NCBI RefSeq assembly: GCF_003634575.1
Contig: NZ_RBLJ01000002.1
Span: 1-64,000 of the forward strand
Direction: 5' to 3'
DNA length: 64,000 bases
Origin: Photorhabdus asymbiotica
Lineage (GTDB): Bacteria; Pseudomonadota; Gammaproteobacteria; Enterobacterales; Enterobacteriaceae
Position 1 is the first letter of the stretch; each line of letters starts with the position of its first letter. Made by a program: the position numbers and the translations under genes. The notes under the pieces are model-generated. The model was not told the origin of the DNA. It did not search any database and was given only the letters and a program-made list of their open reading frames with translations. Positions 1 through 8,247 of the stretch are shown piece after piece.

Positions 1-2
1 CT

Positions 3-2072
3 CACAATGCAGATGTGGCTAAACCGGCTGCCTTAGCCGCCCCACCAGAGCTGACTGTTGCCCCCGTGCCTTGTGAGCGCACGGCCTGCGGTGAACTGCT
101 GATGAAAAGCGGGCCCCGGGTCTGGCGGATACGGGGGATGAAAAAATCGCCGGTGCCCGATGTGATGAAAGTCAATGTGCAGGTGCGGGATGAAACGTCC
201 GGCCTGTTCCATGTGGATACACTGGACATGTATCACGCGCGGCATCGTCAGAACTACATCAGCACGGCGGCGCAAGAGCTGGAATGCGAGCTGTCGGTCA
301 TCAAACGCGAAGCCGGGCGGGTCTTGCTGATGCTGGAGCAGCAACAGGACGCGCAACAGCAGGCCGACGCCGAAGCCTCAGGGACAACCGTAGTCACGGT
401 CAGCGCAGAAGATGAAGCCGCCGCGCTGGCGTTGCTGACATCGCCAAACCTGACAGAACAGATTATCAACGACATGGCCGCCTGTGGCGTGGTCGGCGAA
501 TCGACCAATCTGCTGACCGGGTATCTGGCGGCAGTCTCGCGCAAACTGGATAAACCGCTGGCCGTGTTAATCCAGAGCAGCAGCGCGGCAGGCAAGAGCA
601 GCCTGATGGAGGCGGTGCTGAACCTGATGCCGGAAGAGGAGCGTATCCAGTACTCGGCGATGACCGGGCAGAGCCTCTACTATCTGGGAGAAACCAGCCT
701 GCAACACAAAATACTGGCTATCGCCGAAGAGGAAGGCGTGCGGCAGGCGGCCTATGCCCTGAAACTGTTGCAGTCGGACGGCGAGCTGAAAATCGCCAGC
801 ACCGGCAAGAACGAACAAAGCGGCGAACTGGTGACGCGGGAATACAAGGTACAGGGGCCGGTCATGCTGATGTTAACGACCACGGCCATTGATGTGGATG
901 AAGAGCTGCTGAACCGCTGTCTGGTGCTGACGGTCAACGAATCGCGCGAGCAGACGCAGGCCATCCACGCCATGCAGCGGCACCGTCAGACGCTAGAAGG
1001 GTTGCTGGCTGACTCGGAGAAAGGCTATCTGACGCAGTTACACCAGAACGCCCAGCGCCTGTTAAGGCCGCTGAGAGTGGTCAACCCTTACGCCCATCAA
1101 CTGACGTTCCTGTCAGACAAAACCCGGATGCGGCGCGACCACATGAAATACCTGACGCTGATACAGGCCATTGCGTTGCTGCACCAGTACCAGCGGGAGG
1201 TGAAGAAAACGACCCACCGCGGACAGGTCATCGAATATATCGAAGTCACGAAAGCGGACATTGCTCTGGCCAACCGGCTGGCGCATGAGGTGCTGGGGCG
1301 CACGCTGGACGAAATGCCGCCGCAGACCCGCAAGTTGCTGTTGCTGATACAGGAGATGGTCGGCCACATCGCGCAGCGCCAGCACTGCCAGCCAAACGAG
1401 GTGCGCTTTACCCGGCGGGATATCCGCGCCTTTACCCACTGGAGCGACAGCCAGCTGAAGAACCACTGTCAACGCCTGACGGAAATGGAATACCTGCTGT
1501 TGCACGGCGGCAGCCGGGGGCACCTGCTGCATTATGAACTGCTGTGGGACGGGGAAGACAACGGCGCCGCCCATCTGTGCGGCCTGCTGGAGGTGGGGGA
1601 ACCGGACGCAGAAACCGCCGGCAGTGAACGCAAGTCTGACGTGGAAGCAGATAAGTCTGCCCCAAGTCTGGGGCAAGTCCGGCCTAAGTCTGAGGAAGAA
1701 AAACCCGCGTCAACCCGGACAGTACAAGGGTTAGACAGTGCGCAAGTCCGGTCAGATGAAAACGCAGTTATTAAAGAAAATCATCACGGAAACGCATTGC
1801 CTGTGCCCGACAGGGATAAAACGCCGGCAGCCATCCCGACAGGTCATGAGAGCAAGTCTGACTTAACTAAACGCCAGTCTGCCTCAAGTCTGGGCCAGGT
1901 CCGGGTTAAGTCTGGGATGAAAAAATCCCCATCAAGGCAGGCAGAACACGGGGTCAGCGTGCCGCAAGCCGGGGTAACGGAAAACACAGTGATAAAAGGA
2001 AAAAAGAAAACGCGCCCCTTGTCTGCACCCGCCCCTCAATCTCAACCGGAGGTCAATCATGGCAAACCGTAA
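3..2072 (+). CDS. Primase/helicase-like ATPase, C-terminal part (5' end outside window)
   Basis: The reading frame is open to the left edge, so the N-terminus is missing. The GTG at 15 is only the first possible start inside the window. A Walker A loop (SSSAAGKSSL, with GKSS near residues 193-196 counted from that GTG) and an acidic stretch (ILAIAEEEG, about 40 residues later) indicate an AAA/primase-helicase-type ATPase. The product resembles the C-terminal half of CHC2/Toprim-type DNA primases found beside tyrosine recombinases in mobile islands. The last 170 residues are charged and low in complexity, with a repeated SLGQVR-x-KS motif (near nt 1660 and 1890). The gene overlaps the downstream recombinase gene by 14 bp, so the two are probably co-translated. 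The ATPase call is firm; the primase label is inferred. Confidence 0.6.
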   Translation, partial: HNADVAKPAALAAPPELTVAPVPCERTACGELLMKSGPRVWRIRGMKKSPVPDVMKVNVQVRDETSGLFHVDTLDMYHARHRQNYISTAAQELECELSVIKREAGRVLLMLEQQQDAQQQADAEASGTTVVTVSAEDEAAALALLTSPNLTEQIINDMAACGVVGESTNLLTGYLAAVSRKLDKPLAVLIQSSSAAGKSSLMEAVLNLMPEEERIQYSAMTGQSLYYLGETSLQHKILAIAEEEGVRQAAYALKLLQSDGELKIASTGKNEQSGELVTREYKVQGPVMLMLTTTAIDVDEELLNRCLVLTVNESREQTQAIHAMQRHRQTLEGLLADSEKGYLTQLHQNAQRLLRPLRVVNPYAHQLTFLSDKTRMRRDHMKYLTLIQAIALLHQYQREVKKTTHRGQVIEYIEVTKADIALANRLAHEVLGRTLDEMPPQTRKLLLLIQEMVGHIAQRQHCQPNEVRFTRRDIRAFTHWSDSQLKNHCQRLTEMEYLLLHGGSRGHLLHYELLWDGEDNGAAHLCGLLEVGEPDAETAGSERKSDVEADKSAPSLGQVRPKSEEEKPASTRTVQGLDSAQVRSDENAVIKENHHGNALPVPDRDKTPAAIPTGHESKSDLTKRQSASSLGQVRVKSGMKKSPSRQAEHGVSVPQAGVTENTVIKGKKKTRPLSAPAPQSQPEVNHGKP

Positions 2073-3189
2073 ACCCCGCAAGGGGAGTCTCCTGACCGTT
2101 AATGACGTCTACCGTCAGCCTGTGGGGCCGGCGCACGACCCGAAGAGTCTGTATGCGTTGTTGCTGCGCTTTGTGGTGTGGCGGCAGGAGCGGAACTGGT
2201 CGGAGACGACATTGAAAGTGCAGACCCATCACACCTATCGTTTTATCCTGTGGGCCACCGAACGGGGCCTGTACTATGCCGCGGATATCACCCGGCCGAT
2301 ACTGGAACGTTACCAGCGTTATCTGTATCAGTACCGCAAGACCAACGGGGAGCCGTTAAGCACCCGAACGCAACGTACCCAGCTGGAGCCCTTGAAGGTC
2401 TGGTTCAAATGGCTGACGAAACAGAACCTGATACTGGCGAACCCGGCGGCGGACCTTGAGCTCCCCAGACTGGAAAAGCACCTGCCGCGCTATATCCTGA
2501 CCATCGATGAAACCGAACAGATACTGGCGCAGCCTGACCTGACGACGTTGCAGGGGGTACGCGACCGGGCGTTGATGGAGTTGCTCTGGTCAACCGGGAT
2601 GCGTCGGGGCGAATTAACCCGGCTGGATGTGTACAGCGTTGACGGGTCACGCAAAACGGTGACCATCCGGCAGGGCAAGGGGAATAAAGACCGGGTGTTG
2701 CCCCTCGGCGAACGGGCCTTAAGCTGGCTACAGCGCTATCAGCAACAGGTGCGGCCACAACTTATCGTCAATCCTGACGTCAAGGCATTATTCGTCGCGA
2801 TGGATGGGCTGGATGGCTTACAGGCCAACGGTATCAGCAATCTGGTGACAGCTTATATCAACGCGGTGGGTATTGAGAAAAAAGGGGCCTGTCACCTGTT
2901 CCGGCACGCGATGGCGACCCAGATGCTGGAGAACGGGGCAGACCTGCGCTGGATACAGGCGATGCTGGGGCATGCGAGCGTGGAATCAACCCAGGTGTAT
3001 ACGCAGGTCTCCATCCGGGCCTTGCAGGCGGTGCACGCCAGTACGCATCCTGCGGAGCAGATGGCAGACGAAAAAGCCGGCGACGCCGATGAGGTGGGTT
3101 TACTGGCCGACCTGTACGCCGAAGCTGACGCCGGCACAGACACGCCGCCGGACGGTTCGGCGCCGACCTCAACTCCCGATACCCGCTGA
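2059..3189 (+). CDS. Tyrosine recombinase, XerC/XerD-like
   Basis: This 376-residue product has an N-terminal SAM-like core-binding domain (about residues 30-130) and a C-terminal catalytic domain. All catalytic positions of the family are visible: Arg182 in STGMRRGEL, Lys207 in GKGNK, His279 and Arg282 in HLFRH, His305 in LGHAS, and the nucleophile Tyr314 in TQVYTQV. The ATG at 2059 has a good ribosome binding site (CCGGAGG) inside the end of the preceding ATPase gene. The last 50 residues are acidic and proline-rich and lie beyond the catalytic core. The enzyme should cut and rejoin DNA at a short core site; two dif-like sites lie just downstream. It could be the integrase of a genomic island. 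Confidence 0.9.
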   Translation: MANRKPRKGSLLTVNDVYRQPVGPAHDPKSLYALLLRFVVWRQERNWSETTLKVQTHHTYRFILWATERGLYYAADITRPILERYQRYLYQYRKTNGEPLSTRTQRTQLEPLKVWFKWLTKQNLILANPAADLELPRLEKHLPRYILTIDETEQILAQPDLTTLQGVRDRALMELLWSTGMRRGELTRLDVYSVDGSRKTVTIRQGKGNKDRVLPLGERALSWLQRYQQQVRPQLIVNPDVKALFVAMDGLDGLQANGISNLVTAYINAVGIEKKGACHLFRHAMATQMLENGADLRWIQAMLGHASVESTQVYTQVSIRALQAVHASTHPAEQMADEKAGDADEVGLLADLYAEADAGTDTPPDGSAPTSTPDTR

Positions 3190-3343
3190 CTGTCCGCCCG
3201 CCCCCGTTGAGTCAGGCGGGTACGGTGTGGGGGCAGACCGTGGCCGGACTGCCCGTTGGCCTCGGCGCACGCGGGGGTAAATAGTCGTCAGGCGGCCCAA
3301 CCGCTGGCGTCCCCGCTAAGCCGGAACAGGCCGCCCAACGCCT

Positions 3344-3375
3344 ATTGAACATAATGCGGGGGAATTATACGCACT
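3344..3375 (-). other. dif-like recombination core site, copy 1
   Basis: Reading the minus strand, an XerC-like arm (AGTGCGTATAA) is followed by a 10-base spacer and an XerD-like arm (TTATGTTCAAT). Compared with the enterobacterial dif arms GGTGCGCATAA and TTATGTTAAAT, most positions match. The site lies about 155 bp downstream of the tyrosine recombinase gene, where attachment sites commonly sit. Site function is inferred. Confidence 0.4.
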
Positions 3376-3420
3376 GCGCCGATAAGCAAAGGTAACCACC
3401 TGAGCATCCATGAGCGGCTT

Positions 3421-3448
3421 AATGCGTATAATTGGCATTATGTCTGGC
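3421..3448 (+). other. dif-like recombination core site, copy 2 (inverted)
   Basis: On the plus strand, AATGCGTATAA, a 6-base spacer and TTATGTCTGGC. The inner arms are identical to copy 1 in opposite orientation (TGCGTATAATT and GCATTATGT are shared); the spacer has the canonical 6 bases, against 10 in copy 1. The outer XerD half diverges from dif. Confidence 0.4.
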
Positions 3449-4034
3449 GCCCCCGCGGGTTAGCATCGGAGGGTGCGGCGCACAAGGCTGACGCCTTCTG
3501 CTGTAAGCCGCTGAGCCGGCCATCGGCAACCCCAAGTTCTTCTTTAGCTGCCGCGTTATCGTCCGGTTAACACCCCTGAAGGCAGGTCGGCCTGCGGCCT
3601 CCGCTAATTTACTGCCCCCCGCCCCAACCCTGCTTTACTGGCTGCGCGCGGCTCACACTGCGCTGCGCTCCGTTGCTCGTTCCCGTGCTCGCCATCGCCG
3701 CCCCGTGCAGCCCCCGGGGGCTTCCCTGAACAAAACCGGGTGGTCATGCAAAGGCCATGCGCAACCCGAAGCCACAGTGCCTCAGAGCGTCGCAGGGGCG
3801 CCGCTTGCGGGCTCTGTGCCGCCCGCGCCCGCAGAACGAGCGTCCGCCGCCCAGGCAAGCTGGGCGACGTTCGCCCGTTGCCGAAAAGGGCGCTACGCTG
3901 ACAAAGGCCCGGCGGGAAAAACGGGCCGTCGGGGGCGAAAAGCGCGTCAGGGGGTTTTGGGTTCGGCGGTGAACGGACATTGGAAAAAACGGGTTGTAAC
4001 TGACTGAGAGCATTAGGAAAATCGGCGTTCGTCG

Positions 4035-4712
4035 GTGAAGTTCGCACTGGAATGGGTTGTTACTGACAATAATGCATTGAGTTTGCCCAAAGGGATGGCG
4101 GATTACGGTCGGTCAGCATCCAGTCTGGCTATTGCTATGTTAAATGAAGGTAAATCCCCGCAAGAGATTTCAGCGGCATTGTCAAAACATGCCAAAGGCG
4201 ATCACCCGGCAGGACAAGATCCGGTAAGAGGGCTGTTAGTCGCTTGGGGAGCTGGTGCTTCTGCTGTGGGAGGGACTATAGTTGCCCCTGTTACTGGGGC
4301 GGCGGCAGTAATTGGTGGAGGTATTTTAGGCGGAGCAACAGATGCCACCAAACAACTTTTAACGTTGAAACCAGGAGAACACTATAGTGCAACAGATACA
4401 CTGATAGCGGTGGGAACAGGCGCATTAACTCAAGGTAAAGGAACGCTATTTAGCACCCTTGTTAATACAGGAGGCGCTTATTTAGGAAGTAAAGTTAAAG
4501 GAGAAGATCCTACAACCTCAATGTTAGGCAATGCAGTTGGCACTATAGTTGGCAATAAAGTAGGCGGGAAATTTACTAATGAAATGCTCTCTAAAGGTTA
4601 TTCTAATAAAGCTTCCGAAATTGGTGGGACCATTATCGGAAATTATGCGGGAACTGTGACGGATTACATTGCGGAAGAAGGAATGAAAAAAACACAAGGA
4701 AGAAAGAAATGA
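4035..4712 (+). CDS. Orphan CdiA-type toxin tip, glycine-zipper membrane toxin
   Basis: This 225-residue reading frame starts at a GTG and looks like a displaced C-terminal module of a CdiA/filamentous-haemagglutinin toxin. Residues 10-16 (TDNNALS) correspond to the VENN-type junction motif. Residues 17-65 form a helical pretoxin segment. The rest is a glycine-rich, membrane-compatible region (residues 72-105, several GxxxG steps) with a basic C-terminus. It has no signal peptide or secretion domain, so it can probably be deployed only after recombination onto a full-length CdiA. An immunity-like membrane protein gene follows with an ATGA overlap. Membrane toxin activity is inferred from composition and from the membrane-protein partner. 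Confidence 0.6.
   Translation: MKFALEWVVTDNNALSLPKGMADYGRSASSLAIAMLNEGKSPQEISAALSKHAKGDHPAGQDPVRGLLVAWGAGASAVGGTIVAPVTGAAAVIGGGILGGATDATKQLLTLKPGEHYSATDTLIAVGTGALTQGKGTLFSTLVNTGGAYLGSKVKGEDPTTSMLGNAVGTIVGNKVGGKFTNEMLSKGYSNKASEIGGTIIGNYAGTVTDYIAEEGMKKTQGRKK
4062..4231 (+). repeat. 170-bp direct repeat, copy A
   Basis: Sequence encoding the TDNNALS junction and the helical pretoxin segment. An apparently exact second copy lies 964 bp downstream at 5026-5195. Repeats of this kind let toxin tips be exchanged by homologous recombination. Confidence 0.85.
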
Positions 4713-5008
4713 ACAATAAAAGAGGCATTATTTTTAGACTAAAACAATTTATCTATTTAGTCTTGGGATGGGGGATCATTTTTTCAGTATGTTGCATGAT
4801 TAGCATTCCCTTAACATACCTTATTATACTTTTTAAAGAGGGTTATTTTCTTTTAGACATTCAACCAGCCATTAATGGATTAAAATTCAGTATAAAAGTA
4901 GGCGGTGGTGGTGGGGCAGTATTTGGATTTTTTATTTATTTATTTAGTCTAATAGAAGAATTTTGCAAGAAACTTTCTTCATCAAACAAAAACAAGGAGG
5001 AGGAATAA
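4709..5008 (+). CDS. Putative membrane immunity protein for the upstream toxin
   Basis: A 99-residue protein with two hydrophobic segments (about residues 13-43 and 63-85) separated by a polar loop, and a lysine/glutamate-rich tail. The start codon overlaps the toxin stop (ATGA), the usual toxin-immunity arrangement. It is similar in layout and in an internal K-V-G-x-GGG segment to the membrane protein encoded at 5495-5758, which follows a related toxin fragment. An immunity role is inferred from position and membrane topology. Confidence 0.6.
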   Translation: MNNKRGIIFRLKQFIYLVLGWGIIFSVCCMISIPLTYLIILFKEGYFLLDIQPAINGLKFSIKVGGGGGAVFGFFIYLFSLIEEFCKKLSSSNKNKEEE

Positions 5009-5025
5009 GATGTCTATTGTCGACA

Positions 5026-5195
5026 ACTGACAATAATGCATTGAGTTTGCCCAAAGGGATGGCGGATTACGGTCGGTCAGCATCCAGTCTGGCTATTGCT
5101 ATGTTAAATGAAGGTAAATCCCCGCAAGAGATTTCAGCGGCATTGTCAAAACATGCCAAAGGCGATCACCCGGCAGGACAAGATCCGGTAAGAGG
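5026..5195 (+). repeat. 170-bp direct repeat, copy B
   Basis: Second copy of the junction/pretoxin segment found at 4062-4231. It follows the first immunity gene directly, so the locus is a tandem of toxin cassettes. Confidence 0.85.
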
Positions 5196-5498
5196 ATTGA
5201 TAACAGCATGGGAGCGGTAACGCAGGGCAAAGGGTTTTGGTTTACAGAAGTGGCGAGTATTACTGGTGCGTATGCAAGTGCTAAATTGCAAGGGAAAGAT
5301 CCGTTGTCCCCTGCAATTGGTGCAGGTATTGGTAACGTGATAGGTGCAAGGACCGGTAAAGTAGTTACTGATAAATTTAAGCCTGTAGTATCAGGAACTG
5401 TTGCTGAAGTCATTGGTGCGGGTTCTGGTGCAATAAGCTCTGAAGTTGCAGGCAGTACAATAGAAGATAAGTTAAATAAAAACTGGAGTAAGAAATGA
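5026..5498 (+). pseudogene. Second glycine-zipper toxin tip, internally deleted and frameshifted
   Basis: The frame through the repeat (TDNNALS onward) ends at a TAA at 5218. The homologous C-terminal part continues in another frame from about 5208 to 5498 (96 residues from an internal ATG). Compared with the intact neighbour at 4035-4712, about 70 codons of the middle glycine-rich region are missing. The shared landmarks TQGKG and the following TGAY-type segment are still recognisable. Its immunity gene overlaps the end by ATGA and looks intact. This is a decayed paralogue and probably cannot produce a toxin. Confidence 0.6.
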
Positions 5499-5758
5499 AA
5501 TCTACGATTGTTTTTCCATATTTATTGTTTTTCCTGACTCTATCCACTATTGCATCGTTATTTATTACAACTTTACTTATAAGATTTGTCGTCGGCGTTA
5601 TTGCGTATTATCAATTTGGCGAAATAGACTTTAGTCTTAATGATGTTATATACGCTGTTAAAGTGGGGATTTCAGGAGGGATACCTTTAGGTATTGGAGC
5701 GTGGATTTTAGCTAACCTAAAAGAAAGCAAAGAGAAATTTCCCCCTTCTGGTCCTTAG
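5495..5758 (+). CDS. Putative membrane immunity protein, paralogue
   Basis: An 87-residue protein with two strongly hydrophobic segments (residues 5-40 and 55-75), overlapping the end of the broken toxin by ATGA. The layout and the central KVG-x-SGG segment resemble the immunity-like protein at 4709-5008. It is kept intact although its toxin is broken, as is often seen in orphan toxin arrays, where immunity still protects against siblings. Confidence 0.55.
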   Translation: MKSTIVFPYLLFFLTLSTIASLFITTLLIRFVVGVIAYYQFGEIDFSLNDVIYAVKVGISGGIPLGIGAWILANLKESKEKFPPSGP

Positions 5759-5814
5759 CAAGTAAGAATTCTGGCCTTCTGACCAAGATTTTTGCAGATA
5801 ATAATGCCCTTAGC

Positions 5815-6336
5815 ATGGGACGTCTGTTTGGTTCCGAAGGTGCTAAACATTTTGAAGGCGCGGGTTCACTGGCTCAAAAAATGGTTCAATCCGGGGCAAC
5901 ACCGGAAGAAATAAACGCAGCCTTAACTCACTACTTGAAAGGACAAGTCCCCGATGGTCAGGACCCGGCAACCGGATGGTCTCAATATGGTAAATATCGA
6001 AATGAAAAAGGGGACTGGAACTGGCCCCCAAATAATGGCGCTATTTCAGGAAGTGTTTCACAAACAACCATCCCAAAAGGAACTATCCTCGATAGATTTG
6101 GATCTGAAAAAGGATATTTTGTATCACCTTCAGGAGTTCCTTATTCCGAGCGTTCGTTAGCTCCAGGAACAGCAGCATATCCGCCTGTTAAGTATGAAGT
6201 TATAAAACCTATCCCAGCAGAAAAAGGGACTATTGCTCCTGCATTTGGAGAGCCTGGTGGCGGTGTTCAATATAAATTGAATGATACGATAGAAGAATTG
6301 ATCAAGAACAAATATATCAAGAAGGTTGAACAATGA
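5815..6336 (+). CDS. Orphan toxin tip with TNT (NAD+ glycohydrolase) domain
   Basis: The 173-residue frame stays open upstream, and the DNNALS junction motif is encoded just before the listed ATG (5797-5814), so the module joins a CdiA-type protein at that point. Residues 10-55 are a helical pretoxin segment like those of the neighbouring modules. Residues about 88-170 match the tuberculosis-necrotizing-toxin family: LDRFGSEKGYF, SPSGVPYSERSL, and near the end FGEPGGGVQY. The family hydrolyses NAD+ in the target cytoplasm. A candidate immunity gene overlaps the end by ATGA. No secretion signal is present, so it is an orphan module. Confidence 0.75.
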   Translation: MGRLFGSEGAKHFEGAGSLAQKMVQSGATPEEINAALTHYLKGQVPDGQDPATGWSQYGKYRNEKGDWNWPPNNGAISGSVSQTTIPKGTILDRFGSEKGYFVSPSGVPYSERSLAPGTAAYPPVKYEVIKPIPAEKGTIAPAFGEPGGGVQYKLNDTIEELIKNKYIKKVEQ

Positions 6337-6665
6337 GATTAGAGCGTGATTTGGCTGAAAATATTTTGGCAAAAGTTGTTAATATGAAATTACCTCTTGA
6401 TGAAATATTTCATGAAATAAATAGGTTACTCTCTGATCATGGAGTGATGGATGATGTCTATGCTCTTAATCAACCAGATATAGATGACAAATATTGCTTG
6501 CATTTAGAGGAAGGTTTCTGGGTGTCGTATTATTCAGAAAGAGGAGGAAGACATGGGCTATGCATTTTCTGTAATTACCATGACGCAGTTAGATATTTTA
6601 TCTGGAATTTATTACGTAATATTTTGCCTGATATACAGTGGGAAAAAATAAATATTTATGGATAG
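6333..6665 (+). CDS. Putative immunity protein for the TNT toxin
   Basis: A 110-residue soluble, acidic protein whose ATG overlaps the toxin stop. It has no membrane segment. The aromatic core (GFWVSYYSERGG and a following FCNYHDAVRYF stretch) resembles small immunity proteins of polymorphic toxin systems. The role rests on gene order. Confidence 0.55.
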   Translation: MRLERDLAENILAKVVNMKLPLDEIFHEINRLLSDHGVMDDVYALNQPDIDDKYCLHLEEGFWVSYYSERGGRHGLCIFCNYHDAVRYFIWNLLRNILPDIQWEKINIYG

Positions 6666-6701
6666 TCTTTGAGCTAGAAACTTATCCACCTTGCAATTCA
6701 T

Positions 6702-7499
6702 GTGGACAACAATCGCTTAAGCGTTGACCAGAATCACTCAAGGAGTGAGGAGCTGGTCAACTATCATGGTAATACCAGTTGCCGTTCTGCTGTCAGGGAT
6801 AAGTATCGTCCGGAATACGATAAGGTTCAGACGCGAATAACAAGCTGTACCGGTGCTGAACAATGCGTTGCGGTTGCTAAAGAGCTGCGGGAATTACAAG
6901 GTGATTACAGTACCCGGATGAGTGAAATTCAGGAAAAAGCCAGAATGCAGGGGCTGGATTCCCTCACACCGGCAAAAGTGCGGGAATGGGCTGATTTGCG
7001 GGGTGCGATGTCGAATATTGATGCCTCCCGCAATTTGGTGCTCCATCGTGCCCAAGTCACCGGTGGCTCAGAAGAAACGACCCAGGAAATCGTGAAGATT
7101 ATGGGGCAGACAGGAATTGCTGCATCTGCGGGAGTGGCCGGAAGGATCAGTAAAGCTGGAGCAAAAGGCGGTGGAGATGTTGGAAAAGACAAGCAATCGT
7201 ATCAACCGAATCAGAGAGCTGTTGGGAATATGAAAGAATTTCTTACTCAACCCGGTTTTGGTACTCAAATAAAAAATAGTACACAAAAAACCAGCCAAAT
7301 ATATCAGGGGCAGAGTGTTTACAAAGCCAATAACAATATTGGAAAAGTGATTAAAAAAGGTGATCAGCTATATCTTGATGGTCAACATAAAAACCATCTT
7401 TAGGTTTTTGATAATAAAGGAAAATTTAAGGCTGTCTTAAACTTAGATGGCACGGTAAACCAGACCAAAACTGATGCTGCTAAAGGAAGGAAATTATAA
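6702..7499 (+). pseudogene. Orphan CdiA-type tip with colicin E3-like RNase, split by one in-frame TAG
   Basis: The module opens with a GTG that is also the V of a VDNN junction motif. Residues 28-145 are a helical pretoxin domain homologous to the module at 61046-61930. The C-terminus resembles the colicin E3/cloacin ribosome-cleaving RNase fold, including a D-x-Q-H motif (LDGQH). The frame stops at TAG 7401-7403, but reading on in the same frame gives about 31 further sensible codons (starting VFDNKGKFKAVLNLDG) to a TAA at 7497-7499, which directly abuts the next ATG. The TAG replaces a codon just after the D-x-Q-H motif, near where the E3 family has its catalytic Glu; GAG to TAG is one base change. 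The toxin is probably inactive unless the stop is read through. Confidence 0.65.
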
Positions 7500-8042
7500 A
7501 TGTCTATGCGTAGAATAGCGTTGAGCAATAAAAAACTGCGTGGTATACCACGTAGACTACGTTCCTTGAAAATATGGTCCGAGTCATATAAGGCCTATTT
7601 TCCTGTTATTACTGAAAATGATTATTCTTATGGTTACTGGAATGTGAAAATTCCGGTGCATTCAGCCTTGGTACAAGGAAAACAGACAAATAAAAACATT
7701 CAATCTATTTGTGCTCAATATTTGATAGATGCAGCTTATAACCTTTATAAGGCGAAGCTAGACAGCGAAAATAATATAAGAATTACTTGTTCCATTGTAT
7801 TGCCTGATATGTTTTCAAGTGAATTATGTATATTCACATCTGAGGAATATTTCAATGAACATACGCGTAACGGATATAGTCGGTTTGGTAAAATAACTTT
7901 ATTGAGTGAACGAAGCTTATGCAAAGAATGGAACTTACGATTACCCGATGGTTTTTCAGAGCTAGGTGTTTCTAGAATAAGTGAAGATGACGAGGGAAAG
8001 CCTTATTATTCTGAATATTGGTATATTGGTGAAGTTAACTAA
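7500..8042 (+). CDS. DUF3916-family immunity protein
   Basis: A 180-residue soluble protein with the N-terminal signature KLRGIPRRLRSL, a central KIPVHSALVQGKQ and a later IVLPDMFSSELCIF segment, which I recognise as the DUF3916 family often encoded next to polymorphic toxins. The ATG directly follows the ancestral toxin stop (TAA-ATG), so translation was probably coupled before the toxin gained its premature TAG. A strong hairpin terminator follows. The immunity role is inferred from position. Confidence 0.65.
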   Translation: MSMRRIALSNKKLRGIPRRLRSLKIWSESYKAYFPVITENDYSYGYWNVKIPVHSALVQGKQTNKNIQSICAQYLIDAAYNLYKAKLDSENNIRITCSIVLPDMFSSELCIFTSEEYFNEHTRNGYSRFGKITLLSERSLCKEWNLRLPDGFSELGVSRISEDDEGKPYYSEYWYIGEVN

Positions 8043-8067
8043 GGGTAAGAATTTATGTTTTAAATAT

Positions 8068-8094
8068 AAATCTCGGCCAACAACGCCGAGATTT
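8068..8094 (+). terminator. Intrinsic terminator after the orphan toxin array
   Basis: Perfect 10-bp stem (AAATCTCGGC / GCCGAGATTT) around a 7-base loop, followed by a T-rich run, 26 bp after the DUF3916 stop codon. Confidence 0.8.
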
Positions 8095-8109
8095 TACTTT
8101 ATATACCGG

Positions 8110-8247
8110 CTAATTATCCTTCATTAGCCAGCCGTATAACCAACAGCCCGTGCTACGATCTTCATGGCGGGTACTGGTATACCCCACCTTATAGCTGCGC
8201 CGGGCTTTTGAAATCTTCCAAGCTGCATTACAATCGCGGTTAGCCAT
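8110..8247 (-). CDS. Small basic protein, unknown
   Basis: A 45-residue frame, too short to be prominent, starting with MANRDCNAAWK and ending WLMKDN. A good ribosome binding site (CAGAGGTAG) precedes the ATG. It is rich in Arg/Lys and Trp. I do not recognise a family. It may be a leftover of a mobile element, since an unrelated minus-strand fragment ending KRSKMTQLLTS (about 8349-8423) lies between it and the IS66 end. Confidence 0.35.
   Translation of the reverse strand: MANRDCNAAWKISKARRSYKVGYTSTRHEDRSTGCWLYGWLMKDN

Larger units (their letters stand above)
3190..4034 (+). other. GC-rich intergenic stretch, no convincing gene
   Basis: About 845 bases without a believable coding sequence. 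Open frames exist on both strands between 3600 and 4050, but they overlap in several frames because the DNA is GC-rich and stop-poor, and none has a clear ribosome binding site or recognisable product. The stretch holds two inverted dif-like sites. Near 3985-4015 there is a degraded copy of the sequence that precedes the toxin module at about 4055, suggesting old recombination at this edge. Confidence 0.5.

Noticed and set aside
3604-4047. 147-codon minus-strand frame with several overlapping plus-strand frames
   Set aside because: GC-rich DNA opens several frames on both strands at once; no binding site, no family motif, Arg/Pro-rich composition typical of spurious frames.
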